64,000 bases of DNA from positions 8,269,112 through 8,333,111 of the forward strand of contig NZ_CP108100.1 in the NCBI RefSeq assembly GCF_036195045.1, in the 5' to 3' direction. Made by a program: the position numbers and the translations under genes. This DNA is from Streptomyces sp. NBC_00236. Lineage in GTDB: Bacteria; Actinomycetota; Actinomycetes; Streptomycetales; Streptomycetaceae. Below the pieces are notes generated by a model. It did not search any database. It worked only from the letters and a program-made list of their open reading frames with translations, and was not told the origin of the DNA. Below are positions 21,459 through 30,139 of this stretch, piece by piece. Numbering within the stretch: the stretch's first letter is position 1; every line of letters starts with the position of its first letter.

Positions 21459-22229
21459 TTAGGCCACGTCGTTCTCTCGCTCGATGGCCTTGAGACGGTT
21501 TTTGAGCCGGTAGCTGGGGCCGTTGATGGAGACTACTTCGCAGTGGTGGAGGAGCCGGTCGAGGATGGCGGTGGCGAGGACCTCGTCGCCGAACAGTTGG
21601 CCCCATTCGCTGAAGGTCTTGTTCGAGGTCAGGATGATCGAGCCCTTCTCGTAACGCTTGGAGATGACCTGGAAGACCAGGTTCGCCTCCGCGCGTTCGA
21701 GGGGCTGGTAGCCGACGTCGTCGACCACGAGGACGCTCGGTCGCAGGTAGGTGCCGAGCTTGTTCGTCAGCCGTCCCGCGGCCTCGGCGGCCTTGAGGTT
21801 GCGGACCATGTCGTCGAGGCTGGTGAAGTAGATCGAGTAGCCGGCCCGGCAGGCCGCGACCGCCAGGGCGACGGCGATGTGCGTCTTGCCGACCCCGGGC
21901 GGACCCAGCAGGGCGGCCTTCGCTTTGCCGTCGACGAACGAGAGGGTGGCAAGGTCCTTGACCTTCCGCGGGTCGAGGTCGGGCTGGAAGGAGAAGTCGT
22001 ATTCGTCGAGCGTCTTGTGGTGCGGCAGCCGGGAGAGCCGCAGGCCCTGGCGGAAGCGGCGGTCGTCGCGGACGGCGAGTTCCTCGGACAGCACCAGGTC
22101 GAGGAAGTCGAGGTAGCCCATCTTCCCCTCGTCGGCCCGACGGGTGTACTCGTTGATCGTTTCGGCCAGGTGGGGCAGGCCGAGCTTGCCGGCCGTGTTG
22201 CGGATGCGGGTGGAGACCAGCTCGCTCAA
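21459..22229 (-). CDS. istB: IS21 helper ATPase IstB, copy 2
   Basis: A complete 256-residue IstB ATPase. Walker A is GPPGVGKTH, Walker B VLVVDDVGY, and the family end is LLHHCEVVSINGPSYRLK. The start overlaps the istA stop by four bases (ATGA), the classic IS21 arrangement. It drives target selection and transposase activation together with IstA. Confidence 0.95.
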   Translation of the reverse strand: MSELVSTRIRNTAGKLGLPHLAETINEYTRRADEGKMGYLDFLDLVLSEELAVRDDRRFRQGLRLSRLPHHKTLDEYDFSFQPDLDPRKVKDLATLSFVDGKAKAALLGPPGVGKTHIAVALAVAACRAGYSIYFTSLDDMVRNLKAAEAAGRLTNKLGTYLRPSVLVVDDVGYQPLERAEANLVFQVISKRYEKGSIILTSNKTFSEWGQLFGDEVLATAILDRLLHHCEVVSINGPSYRLKNRLKAIERENDVA

Positions 22230-23644
22230 GACGTTTCCCTCGTGCTCGGACGGGTGGTGAAGGGACGGGTTCCGGTCAGCTCGTCATAGACCGACAGAGG
22301 TCGGCGACCGACCTCGACGCGGGTGGCCGCAGCCTGGTTCAGCAGGGCCTGCAGAGGTCCGGCCTCCTCGCCCCGAGGACGCTCTTGGCGGGGCTGGGGC
22401 AGGACGTCGCTGGTTGTGGTGCGACGTCCTCTGCCGGTGGGCAGGCCGTCCCAGTGGGCCTCTTCGACGACGCGGACCCCGCGGCCGATCGCCCGAGGAT
22501 GGGTCGCCAGCAATGTCTCGCCGCTGCTGGCCGCGACGGTGGAGTGCAGCATGATCTGCGACTTTGTGGCCCGGATCTCCACCAGCTGACGCGGTCGGAC
22601 CCTGCGGGCCGGGACCGAGTAGAGGTTGCCGCCGAAGGCGACCAGGCAGTCCTTGCCGACCGGCCGCAGGTGCCGTTCGGCCACCAGATACGGGGTTGGC
22701 GGCAGCGGCTTGAGAGCCATGTGATCACGGGCCGCCCGCTCGCCGATGATCTGCTGGTGGGTCCTGTGGGCCTGTGCCCGCCGTTGCGGGACCCAGGTGA
22801 TGAAGGCGGCGTCCAGCTCCTCGACGGAGGAGAAGGATCGGCCGGACAGGACGTGGTCGCGGACGATGAGGACTTGCCGCTCGACGCGTCCCTTGCCGGT
22901 GGGCCGGTAGGCGGCCAGGACGTCGATGTCGAAGTCGTAGTGGCCGGCGAAGCCGACCGCCTCCGGATGCAGCGGGACCGCCTCGCCCGGGGCGACATGG
23001 CGGCGGACGACGGTCTTGGTCCGGTCGTAGACGATCGTCATCGGGACGCCGCCGAAGTGGGCGAAGGCCCGGCGGTGGCAGTCGAAGAACGTCTGGAGGT
23101 CCTGGCTGGTGGTGAAGCAGCAGAATGGGTCGCGTGAGTACGACAGTGTCATGTGGAACGAGTAGACCTTCGGGACACCCATGTGGGCGAGGATTTTGCC
23201 CTCGTCGCCCCAGTCGACCTGGGCCTGGGCGCCGGGGATGACCTCGAAGCGTCGGTGCATGCCCGCCAGTTCCTTCGGCGTGATGCCGAGTTCCTCGGCG
23301 ATCCGGGGCCGGGCTTCCTGGACGTAGAGCTTGGTCCGCTGGTAATTGCCGGTGAACCCGTACTCCGCCACCAGCCGCTCGTGGATCACTGCGGCCTTCA
23401 TCAGGATCTCCGCCCGCAGCATCGAATCGACCAGCGGCGCGAACTCGTCGATCACCCTCGCCTTCGACCGCCCGTTCGGCGACCGGCGCGGCGGGGTCGC
23501 CGGCCCCGGCGCCGACAGATACTTGCGGACCGTCTTCCTGTCCAGCCCAGCCTCCCGAGCCACCTCCGACAGGCTGACCGCCCCGGATTCCAACAGACTC
23601 CGAAAGCGTCGCAGTTCCAACCAACGTTGCGGATCCAGGACCAC
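22226..23644 (-). CDS. istA: IS21 transposase IstA, copy 2
   Basis: A full-length transposase of about 472 residues from GTG 23644 (VVLDPQRWLEL). The open frame upstream of that has no start signal. It has an N-terminal helix-turn-helix (SLSEVAREAGLDRKTVRKYL). The integrase core has its first Asp in QVDWGDEG, the second in IVYDRTKT, and the Glu in GKGRVERQV. A C-terminal SH3-like barrel has NLYSVPARRVR. It is coupled to istB by an ATGA overlap. All catalytic residues are present. Confidence 0.94.
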   Translation of the reverse strand: MVLDPQRWLELRRFRSLLESGAVSLSEVAREAGLDRKTVRKYLSAPGPATPPRRSPNGRSKARVIDEFAPLVDSMLRAEILMKAAVIHERLVAEYGFTGNYQRTKLYVQEARPRIAEELGITPKELAGMHRRFEVIPGAQAQVDWGDEGKILAHMGVPKVYSFHMTLSYSRDPFCCFTTSQDLQTFFDCHRRAFAHFGGVPMTIVYDRTKTVVRRHVAPGEAVPLHPEAVGFAGHYDFDIDVLAAYRPTGKGRVERQVLIVRDHVLSGRSFSSVEELDAAFITWVPQRRAQAHRTHQQIIGERAARDHMALKPLPPTPYLVAERHLRPVGKDCLVAFGGNLYSVPARRVRPRQLVEIRATKSQIMLHSTVAASSGETLLATHPRAIGRGVRVVEEAHWDGLPTGRGRRTTTSDVLPQPRQERPRGEEAGPLQALLNQAAATRVEVGRRPLSVYDELTGTRPFTTRPSTRETS

Positions 23645-24040
23645 CGCCGACCGCCTCCCGTCGCCTCTCACCGACCAAGCAGCAGAGTGCCGAGCAGCAG
23701 GTCTCACCGCATCAACAACTGGCCCTTTTCATCCGTACGCGGGTGGGGACGTTCACGTGTACGCCGACAAGCGGGCTGATGGTCAGCATCCACTGCGCGC
23801 GACATGCTCGAAGCCATCGAGCTGGGAAGACCGTCGTCCCAGGCGGACCGAGCGTTGTTCCAGGGTGTGGACGTGTTGATGGCGCTCTTTGAATCTCCCC
23901 AGGTGCCGCTCTTCAGGTGGCCAAACCTGCTCGGGTGATCTCCCCACCCATTGAGTGATCTTCCCGGCGTGTCGCACTGGTGTCGGCATGTCGCGGAGAG
24001 CCTGCGTGAGCACGGAGTTCGGGCTGTTGAAGGGCCCTGG

Positions 24041-25390
24041 ATGCTCACCTGGGAGGAAGACGTGGATGCTCACGCATTGCGTCGCCAGGGCTGGTCGATT
24101 TCGGCGATCGCCCGGCACCTGGGGCATGACCGCAAGACGATCCGCGCGTATCTGAATGGCGAGCGAGTCTCCGGATATAGACGTCAGTCGCCGGACGCGT
24201 TCATGCCCTTCTTGGAGTACTGCCGTCAACGACTCAGCGATGACCCCCACTTGTGGGCCTCGACGCCTTTCGATGAAGTGGTGGAACTCGGCTATTCGGG
24301 CGGCTACTCAACGTTCACCCGGGCCCTGCGGCGATACAAAGCGCGACCCCACTGCGAACCATGCCGGGCTTCGAGCGGCCGCGACGTGGCGATCATCGCG
24401 CATCCTCCGGGCGAGGAGATCCAGTTCGACTGGGTCGAGCTCCCGGACCCGCCCGCAGAGTGGGGCGTCGGCGCCAACGCACATCTCCTAGTCGGCGCCC
24501 TGGCCCACTCGGGACGATGGCGGGCCGTGCTCGCGGAGGCGGAGACCTTCCCTCACCTGGTCCAAGCCATGGGCGCTGTGCTGCGGCGCCTGGGCGGAAC
24601 TGCCCGAAGGTGGCGGTTCGACCGGATGGCCACCGTCTGCCATCCGCCGACCGGACGGATCCTTCCGGCGTTCGCCGCCGTCGCAAAGTACTACTGAGCC
24701 GGCATCGACATCTGCCCGCCCCGGCGGGGCAACCGCAAGGGCGTCGTTGAGAAGGCCAACCACTCAGCGGCCCAACGCTGGTGGCGAACCGTCCCGGACG
24801 GCATCAGGATCGAGGCAGGCCAGAACGGCGTGGACAAGCTGTCCGTCCAGATGGACAGCCGCAAACGCAAGCTCGACGGAGCGTCGACCACGGTCGCCGC
24901 GCTTGCCGAAGCCGAGCCTCTGCTGGAACTGCCGACCCGCCCGTTCCCCGCCGAGCTTGAGCAGACCCGCGTCGTCAGCCCGCAAGGACTCGTCTCCTTC
25001 GCCGGCAACCACTACTCCGCCCCGCCCGGGCTGACCGGCGCCCACGTCACAGTCCGGATCCGCTTCGGCGAGGACGACCTGCACGTGGTCACCGCCGGCC
25101 GCGCGCCCACCACAGCCGGGCACCGGACGGAGCCGGGCAGACCATCCGGGACGCCGGGCACGTCATTGCCCTCGAACGAGCCGTTCTCGCTTCGTTCTCC
25201 GACAAGGCTCCCTGCCGCCGCACCGAGGTCCGCCGGCCCCCGTCGGCTGCAGCTCAGGCGGAAGCCGAAAAGCTTCGCGGCCGACCTGAAACAGACGTCG
25301 CGAACCGGGTCGTCATCGACCTATCTCACTACGCCGCCGTCGCCGACCGGCTGCGGCAGGCCCCACCCACCAGGAGCGCGAGAGTGAGTG
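24041..25390 (+). pseudogene. istA: IS21 transposase IstA, copy 3, nonsense and frameshift
   Basis: Starts at ATG 24041 (MLTWEEDVDAHALRR), with the helix-turn-helix SISAIARHLGHDRKTIRAYL and the first catalytic Asp in IQFDWVEL. In-frame TGA at 24695-24697 falls in AKYY-stop-AGIDICPPRRG, where relatives have Gly (GGA), so one base change explains it. The frame then continues with the catalytic GNRKGVVEKANH. Near 25,110 it shifts by one; the true C-terminus (VVIDLSHYAAVADRLRQ) is in another frame and runs into the istB start. Inactive. Confidence 0.85.
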
Positions 25391-26190
25391 ACACCATGCC
25401 GATGAGCGAGGCCCGCCGCTACCAGCAGCTGCGAGGCTACCTGTCCTACCTGAAACTCAACGACGACGCCGAAGCCCTTCCCCGCGTCCTGGACCAGGCT
25501 CGAGCCGAGCGGATGACTCTCACCACCGCTCTGGAGAAACTCCTCGAGATCCAAGTGGAGGCGACCGAAGCCCGCAAACTCTCCTCCCGACTCAGGTTCG
25601 CCTGCCTGCCAGAACCATGGACCTTGAACGACTTCGACTTCGCCGCCCAGCCCGGCGTCGACGAGAAGCTCATCCGCGACCTGGCCACCCTGCGGTCCCT
25701 AGACAACGCCTCCAACGTCCTGCTGGTCGGCCTGCCCGGCGTCGGCAAGACGATGCTGGCCGTCGCACTCGCCCGCTCCGCGGTCGATGCCGGCCACCGC
25801 GTCTACTTCACCACCGCCGCCGAACTCGCCGCCAAATGCCACAAGGCCGCGCTCGAAGGTCGGTGGTCGAGCATCATGCGGTTCTTCGCCGGACCTCGCC
25901 TGCTCGTGATCGACGAACTCGGATACCTCCCGCTGCCAGGCGACGGCGCTTCGGCCCTCTTCCAGGTGATCAACCAGAGGTATCTGAAGCCGAGCACGAT
26001 CCTCACGACCAATGTCGGTATTGCAGATTGGGCAGGCGCCTTCGGCGACGCGACCGTCGACGCCGCGATGCTCGACCGGCTCCTTCACCGCGCTGCCGTC
26101 GTCGGTTTCGACGGACCGTCCTACCGTCTCCGCTCGCACCAGTCCCACGCCGACAACCGCCGCAAAGGGGTGACCGGACGTGCTGGTTGA
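25384..26190 (+). CDS. istB: IS21 helper ATPase IstB, copy 3
   Basis: A complete 268-residue IstB from GTG 25384. Walker A is GLPGVGKTM and Walker B LLVIDELGYLPL. The IstB end is LLHRAAVVGFDGPSYRLRSH. It follows the decayed istA almost without a gap. The ATPase itself looks intact although its transposase partner is dead. The last 11 bp overlap the next small gene. Confidence 0.93.
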   Translation: MSDTMPMSEARRYQQLRGYLSYLKLNDDAEALPRVLDQARAERMTLTTALEKLLEIQVEATEARKLSSRLRFACLPEPWTLNDFDFAAQPGVDEKLIRDLATLRSLDNASNVLLVGLPGVGKTMLAVALARSAVDAGHRVYFTTAAELAAKCHKAALEGRWSSIMRFFAGPRLLVIDELGYLPLPGDGASALFQVINQRYLKPSTILTTNVGIADWAGAFGDATVDAAMLDRLLHRAAVVGFDGPSYRLRSHQSHADNRRKGVTGRAG

Positions 26191-26395
26191 ACTCCGGGCC
26201 TGTCCCATCTGCTGGACCCTGTTCCAGGTCAACCCTCAGGCAACCCGCCACACCTACTGCACCCCCCGCTGCAAAGCTGAAGCGGCCAGGCGACGCCGCC
26301 GTGAACGCGACGAAGCCATCAATGCAGCGGAGGCCGACGTGGTCACGCGGCAGTCACCGGCACCCACGCCCCCTGACGCCCACAGCTATCCGTAA
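26180..26395 (+). CDS. Small Cys-rich (zinc-ribbon-like) protein after istB
   Basis: A 71-residue protein from GTG 26180, overlapping istB by 11 bp. It has a CPIC pair and a CTPRCKAEAARRRRRER segment, which look like a zinc-binding knuckle followed by a basic helix. Immediately after its stop another frame reads RNCPHCDKPVTIVVLP up to 26,510. That is the kind of second Cys pair expected in the full protein, so this gene is probably frameshifted near 26,390. The role in the IS is unknown. Confidence 0.55.
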   Translation: MLVELRACPICWTLFQVNPQATRHTYCTPRCKAEAARRRRRERDEAINAAEADVVTRQSPAPTPPDAHSYP

Positions 26396-26555
26396 CTGCC
26401 CGCACTGCGACAAACCCGTCACCATCGTGGTGCTTCCCGCTTCCCCCGAGGCCGCGCAGCCCACCATCCCCGCATCAAGTCCCGACGTCACCCCCATGCG
26501 TCGCAGCTGAGCGACCGCACGTCACTGACCTTGTCGGCCCCAGGCGGCGACAGGG

Positions 26556-26897
26556 TCAGGCGGCGTTCTTAAACGAGGCACCGATGTTGTTCCACATGAA
26601 CGCGTCCTTCCAATCCGGGCGCCCCTTGGTCCAGCGGCTCAGGGCAACGATCACCCTTTCCTGGGAGATCGTCCGGGTCTGGTAGTGCTCTGCCGCCGTC
26701 CCGTCACGGAACTCCAGCTGATAGGTGTTGTCATCCCTCAGCCACGCCTGCACATACCAATCGCCGACCGTCTCGTCGTCGACTCGCTCGACGATGACGA
26801 AGGCGTTGCCCCGGCCGAGGTTCGCCACCATCCGGCTCAAGGCAGTGGGCCCCGGATTCCTTACCTGACGACCGTGCTCGTCCCTCGCTTGCAGCAT
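26556..26897 (-). CDS. Hypothetical protein, Streptomyces-type small protein
   Basis: A 113-residue protein with a beta-rich middle (VQAWLRDDNTYQLEFRDGT) and the end WKDAFMWNNIG. This matches, from memory, a widespread family of small Streptomyces proteins often found near toxin-like genes; no function is known. It has no signal peptide. It follows IS21 copy 3 and is separated from the LanC-like gene by 260 bp without visible genes. Confidence 0.6.
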   Translation of the reverse strand: MLQARDEHGRQVRNPGPTALSRMVANLGRGNAFVIVERVDDETVGDWYVQAWLRDDNTYQLEFRDGTAAEHYQTRTISQERVIVALSRWTKGRPDWKDAFMWNNIGASFKNAA

Positions 26898-27159
26898 GGC
26901 CCGATCATCTCCTACGGCTCTGACACTCGTCGAAGAGCAACCACGTCACGCCCGCGCTCCCCAGTTGATTCGCTCCGTGAACTAACTGGGGCGAAGAGCC
27001 GCAGTGGGGAAAATTCGAGATCGGCATCAGACAGCGGTCGCCCCTGAACTCGACCTCGTCCTGCACTGTTCCGCTCTTGGCCCGGGCGGCCCAGGCATCG
27101 CACAAGGCCTGGGCCGAGATCGTTGTGGATTGCTTGTCTCGAATGAGGCCACCACTCGC

Positions 27160-28491
27160 TCATGAGTCCGTGCGAGTACTCCGCAGGTGCGCCGGCACGG
27201 CCCACCACTGGTCCGGGCGGTCCACGACCGGGGCGTCGGGGCCGCTCTCGCCGTACCGGGCTAGGCGCAGAAGGTAGGCCGCGATGCCCGCTGCGCCCTG
27301 CATCCACGTCGTCTGGGGCGGCAGCAGCGGCGGGTCCTCGCGGTGTTCCAGAAAGCGCCAACGGGCGCCCGTATCATCTCTGATGGCCCGGTCGACCAGC
27401 GCATCGCCCATCCGGTGAGCGGCCCGCAGCAGGGTCTGCCTCCGCTGCGGCGCCCGGCAGTCCTGGGCGGCGTCCAGCAGGACGTCTCCGACGCCTGCCG
27501 TTCCGCAGCAGCGGCCGTCGTTGTCCCAGAAGCCGGGACGGAGGCGTTGCGGCAGGCCCGAGGTGAGGATCGAGGTCATACAGCGGTGCCGCAGCTCGTC
27601 GACGTCATGGCCCGCCACCTCGGCGACCCCTGCGTGTGCCAGTGCGGTGAACAGGTGCGAGGTGCCCGCCGGGCCGTGGCACCACGTGTACGTCACCGGT
27701 TCCACCTCCCGTTTCGACGGGGGGATCGTGTGCGGGACGACGAAACCGGCGTCCTCCAAGGACCCCACCGAGAGGACGTGCCGGGCGCCTTCCACCGCGG
27801 CCTCGATGAAGTCCTGACGGTCCAGGGCGGTGCCCGCGACCGCCAGTGCGGCCGCGATGCCGGCGGTTCCGTGCGAGTAGTTCGGTGCCCTCGACGGCCT
27901 CCCCGGCGTCATGCCCCAGTCGAGGCCCGCTTCCGTACGGTCCGCCGCCCGCAGCAGCGCCTCGCCTCCCGTCGTCGCGATCGCCTCTGCGTACTCGCTC
28001 TTCGCCCAGACCGCCGTCATCACGACGCCCGCGGTCCCCATGATGACGTCGGTGAGGGGTGCGTCGGAGCCCGGTTCGAAATCGAGGGTGGTCTTCCACC
28101 CGTCGCCGGTCGCCAGGGCGGCCAGCTGCCGCAGTGCCACGGCTTCCTCGCCCGGGGCGAGCAGCCTGAGCGCCGTCGCGTCACCGGCGAGGCCGTCGTA
28201 CAGCGAGGGTTCCGTTCGCTGCCCGGCCTGTGCCGACAGCCTGGTCACGATGCCGGTCGCCAGTGCCGCTTCCCGCGCGCTCAGCTCCCGGTACTGCGCG
28301 ATCTCGACCAGCACCGGGGCCAAGCCGGCGATCCCTGCGTACAGCGAGTCGCGGTCCTGTGGCGGCGACACGGCTTCCGGACCGCCCTCCACCACCGCCT
28401 GCACGAGCCATGGGCCCTCGGCCTCGCGCACGTGGTCCAGCACCCACGACCAGGCGGCCTCGCCCACGTCCCGATATACGTCGCTCCTCAT
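27160..28491 (-). CDS. LanC-like lanthionine synthetase domain protein
   Basis: A 443-residue LanC-type cyclase fold (alpha/alpha toroid). The zinc-site motifs are WCHG (Cys271) and RCCG (Cys328, Cys329), and YSHGTAG (His207) matches the catalytic-His region of NisC-type cyclases. The usual CHG motif is CCG here, giving three Cys ligands as known for ProcM-type cyclases. It would close thioether rings in a modified peptide. No dehydratase or recognisable precursor peptide is adjacent; only a short open frame ends four bases before its start. It may be an orphan. Confidence 0.9.
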   Translation of the reverse strand: MRSDVYRDVGEAAWSWVLDHVREAEGPWLVQAVVEGGPEAVSPPQDRDSLYAGIAGLAPVLVEIAQYRELSAREAALATGIVTRLSAQAGQRTEPSLYDGLAGDATALRLLAPGEEAVALRQLAALATGDGWKTTLDFEPGSDAPLTDVIMGTAGVVMTAVWAKSEYAEAIATTGGEALLRAADRTEAGLDWGMTPGRPSRAPNYSHGTAGIAAALAVAGTALDRQDFIEAAVEGARHVLSVGSLEDAGFVVPHTIPPSKREVEPVTYTWCHGPAGTSHLFTALAHAGVAEVAGHDVDELRHRCMTSILTSGLPQRLRPGFWDNDGRCCGTAGVGDVLLDAAQDCRAPQRRQTLLRAAHRMGDALVDRAIRDDTGARWRFLEHREDPPLLPPQTTWMQGAAGIAAYLLRLARYGESGPDAPVVDRPDQWWAVPAHLRSTRTDS

Positions 28492-28495
28492 CCGG

Positions 28496-28661
28496 TCAGG
28501 CTACAACCCCCCGGATGAGCAGCCCGTTCGGCGGGGTGCCGCCGGGCTGTCGGTTCCGGTGGTCCTGGGAACCGGCTTCCGCGGCCGCCTTGAGGTCACG
28601 CAGCCCTGCTTCGAGGCCGTCGCGCGACGGGTGCCGATCACAGCCACTCGTTGATAGCAGC
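28496..28661 (-). pseudogene. Short frame just upstream of the LanC-like gene
   Basis: A 55-codon frame opening with TTG 28661 and ending four bases before the LanC-like ATG. It reads SGCDRHPSRDGLEAGLRDL... and ends NGLLIRGVVA. It could be the C-terminal remnant of a larger upstream gene or a short peptide. It has no recognised leader-peptide features beyond its position and one Cys. Tentative. Confidence 0.35.
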
Positions 28662-28674
28662 AATCAGGACGGTC

Positions 28675-29140
28675 GCATCCGCACCCCGGAAGGCCGTCCC
28701 TCTGGCGAGCACGTTATCGAGCTTCAGGTCTTCGAGGACGGCGGGCTGCCGCTGCTCATGACCCGCCTCTCCGATGCCAACTCCAGGTCGTACGAGTCAC
28801 CAGGCGAGGCCGAGCAGGTCATCTTCGACCCGCCGCCGTCGTCTTCACCCTGCACATGCCGGAACTGATCCGCCTGATCTCCGATGACGTGGGCTACCAC
28901 GGCAACCGGGCCGTGGCGGTCGGCGCCAACCGGCTCCGTGGCCGACGCCGCTGGAGCCAGCCGGCCATCCTCTCCAGCGACCACCGGTACAGCGCCGACA
29001 CGTACGAGGAGAGCACCGGCGCCTCGCTTGCCGAGCTGCGCGATGCGCCGGGCATGGTGACTCGAAGGTTGCTTGGTCCCCTACTCCGCTCACTGGACTC
29101 CGGAGAGGCGTTCGCGAAGGCGCGGACCGACGAGGAGTGA
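28675..29140 (+). pseudogene. Frameshifted remnant of an unknown gene
   Basis: The first frame (about 28675-28840) reads GEHVIELQVFEDGGLPLLM and SRSYESPGEAEQVIFDPP. After a shift near 28,840 it continues with MPELIRLISDDVGYHGN and ends at 29,140 with SGEAFAKARTDEE. Both pieces look like real protein, with acidic and helical character. No start codon or known domain is visible. Confidence 0.45.
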
Positions 29141-29247
29141 TCCTCGCCGCTCCGTGAGACGGCACGATCCCCGGACGATCAGCCCGCCCTGTGCCAGTGG
29201 GCCTAAGACCATAGAGGAGGACCGAAACAGCTCATACGAGACAGCAG

Positions 29248-29788
29248 TTGACGATGGAGGCAAAGCGCACCATGACATTGGCACTGAACAAGGAATGGGC
29301 CGTCGGCGCTTGTATCGGGGGTGGCGGCTTCGGCGCCGTGTTCGAGGCGGTGAGCACCGAGGACGAGGAGGCGGCGGTGAAGCTCGTGCCCAAGAACCCG
29401 GGTACCGAGCGCGAGATGCTGTTCACCGACCCGGACGGCGTCCGCAACGTGGTGCCGGTCATCGACAGCGGCGAAACGAAGACCAGTGGGCACTCGTGAT
29501 GCCCCGCGCCGAGAAGTCCCTGCGCGGCCACCTCCAGGACCACGGCCGGCTGCCGCTCAGCGAGGCGGTCGCCGTCCTGTCCGACGTCGCCGAAGCACTC
29601 ACCGACCTCAAGGATCGAGAGGTCGTCCACCGCGACCTCAAGCCTGAGAACATCCTGCTGCTAGGCGGGCCGCTGGTGCCTCGCCGACTTCGGGATCACT
29701 CGCTACGCCGAAGTCAGTACCGCCAACCGCACCTGCAAGTTCCACAGCAACCTCGCCTACATGGCCCCCGAACGCTGGAACGGCCAGC
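29248..29788 (+). pseudogene. Ser/Thr protein kinase, two frameshifts, truncated
   Basis: Starts at ATG 29248 after a GGAGGA-like site. The glycine loop is GGGGFGAVFEAV, followed by AAVKLVP (Lys). A shift near 29,480 moves to another frame with ALVMPRAEKSLRGHL and the catalytic loop HRDLKPEN. A second shift near 29,675 leads to ADFGITRYAE (the DFG motif) and YMAPERWNGQ. The sequence then switches at 29,788 into another gene. The C-terminal lobe is missing, so it is dead. Confidence 0.85.
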
Positions 29789-29789
29789 G

Positions 29790-29888
29790 GGCTGATGGTC
29801 AGCATCCACTGCGCGCGTGACCTGCTCGAAGCCATCGAGCTGGGAAGGCCGTCGTCCCAGGCGGACCGCGTGTTGTTCCAGGGTGTGG
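29790..29888 (+). repeat. 100-bp repeat shared with 23,770-23,876
   Basis: About 99 bp here match 23,770-23,876 with few changes, one of them a 2-bp gap (TGCGCGCG-ACATG against TGCGCGCGTGACCTG). The match ends where IS21 copy 3 begins in the other copy. It represents two alleles or paralogues of one gene. Confidence 0.8.
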
Positions 29889-30125
29889 ACGTGTTCGCGC
29901 CTCCGGCCCGCGAGGTTGTCCGGCGTGTCGGTGAGGTCACCGCGATCGAGGAAGATCCTGACGACGATGCTTCATTCATCGCCCCGGACTTGCTGCTGAG
30001 CTTCTGGCGTCCGTTCGCAGCCGACGATGAGCCGGAAGAAGAACAGGAAGAAGAACAGGGCTACTACTTCGGCTCGGCCCTGCTGGCACGGCCTGGCTAC
30101 TACGACACGCCCGCGCAGGCTGCGG
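29790..30125 (+). pseudogene. Second copy of the acidic-protein gene, 3' part
   Basis: From AGCGGGCTGATGG onward this copies the piece at 23,770-23,876 and then continues with an intact C-terminal half: VFAPPAREVVRRVGEVTAI, an Asp/Glu run, SFWRPFAADDE, and YYFGSALLARPGYYDTPAQ. It is fused in front to the broken kinase, through a shared AGCGGGC, and behind to RHS repeats. The 5' half is missing. The family is not recognised. Confidence 0.6.
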
Positions 30126-30139
30126 ACGCCGCACCTCAG

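Larger units (their letters stand above)
20924..23769 (-). mobile_element. Complete IS21-family element, copy 2, with passenger gene
   Basis: Both ends are visible. TGTCGGCGTAC (20924-20934) pairs with GTACGCCGACA (23759-23769), and inner GCGTACGGA repeats occur at both ends. A 5-bp target duplication AGCGG flanks it (20919-20923 and 23770-23774). The length is 2,846 bp. It contains istA and istB overlapping by four bases, plus a 124-codon gene on the other strand next to the left end. It appears intact and possibly active. Confidence 0.9.
20773..23876 (+). pseudogene. Small acidic-protein gene split by IS21 copy 2
   Basis: The first 50 codons (20773-20923; MDVDLAPPNGVGPLRIGM...) are separated from a central piece (23775-23876; from about SGLMVSIHC) by the complete IS21 copy 2. 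Removing the element and one 5-bp duplication rejoins the gene. Even then the frame is off by one at the junction, and again near 23,805, so it was probably already damaged. A second copy of the central and C-terminal parts lies at 29,790-30,125. IS21 copy 3 begins where this piece ends. The family is not recognised. Confidence 0.65.
23877..26530 (+). mobile_element. IS21-family element, copy 3, degenerate
   Basis: The left boundary is fixed by comparison with the repeat at 29,790: identity stops after GGACGTGT at 23,876, and a new sequence TGATGGCGCTCTTTGAATC with CTCCCCA-type sub-repeats begins. It carries istA (broken), istB (intact) and a small Cys-rich gene. The right end is not recognisable; I place it roughly at 26,530, before the next gene. 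No right repeat or target duplication was found. Confidence 0.65.
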
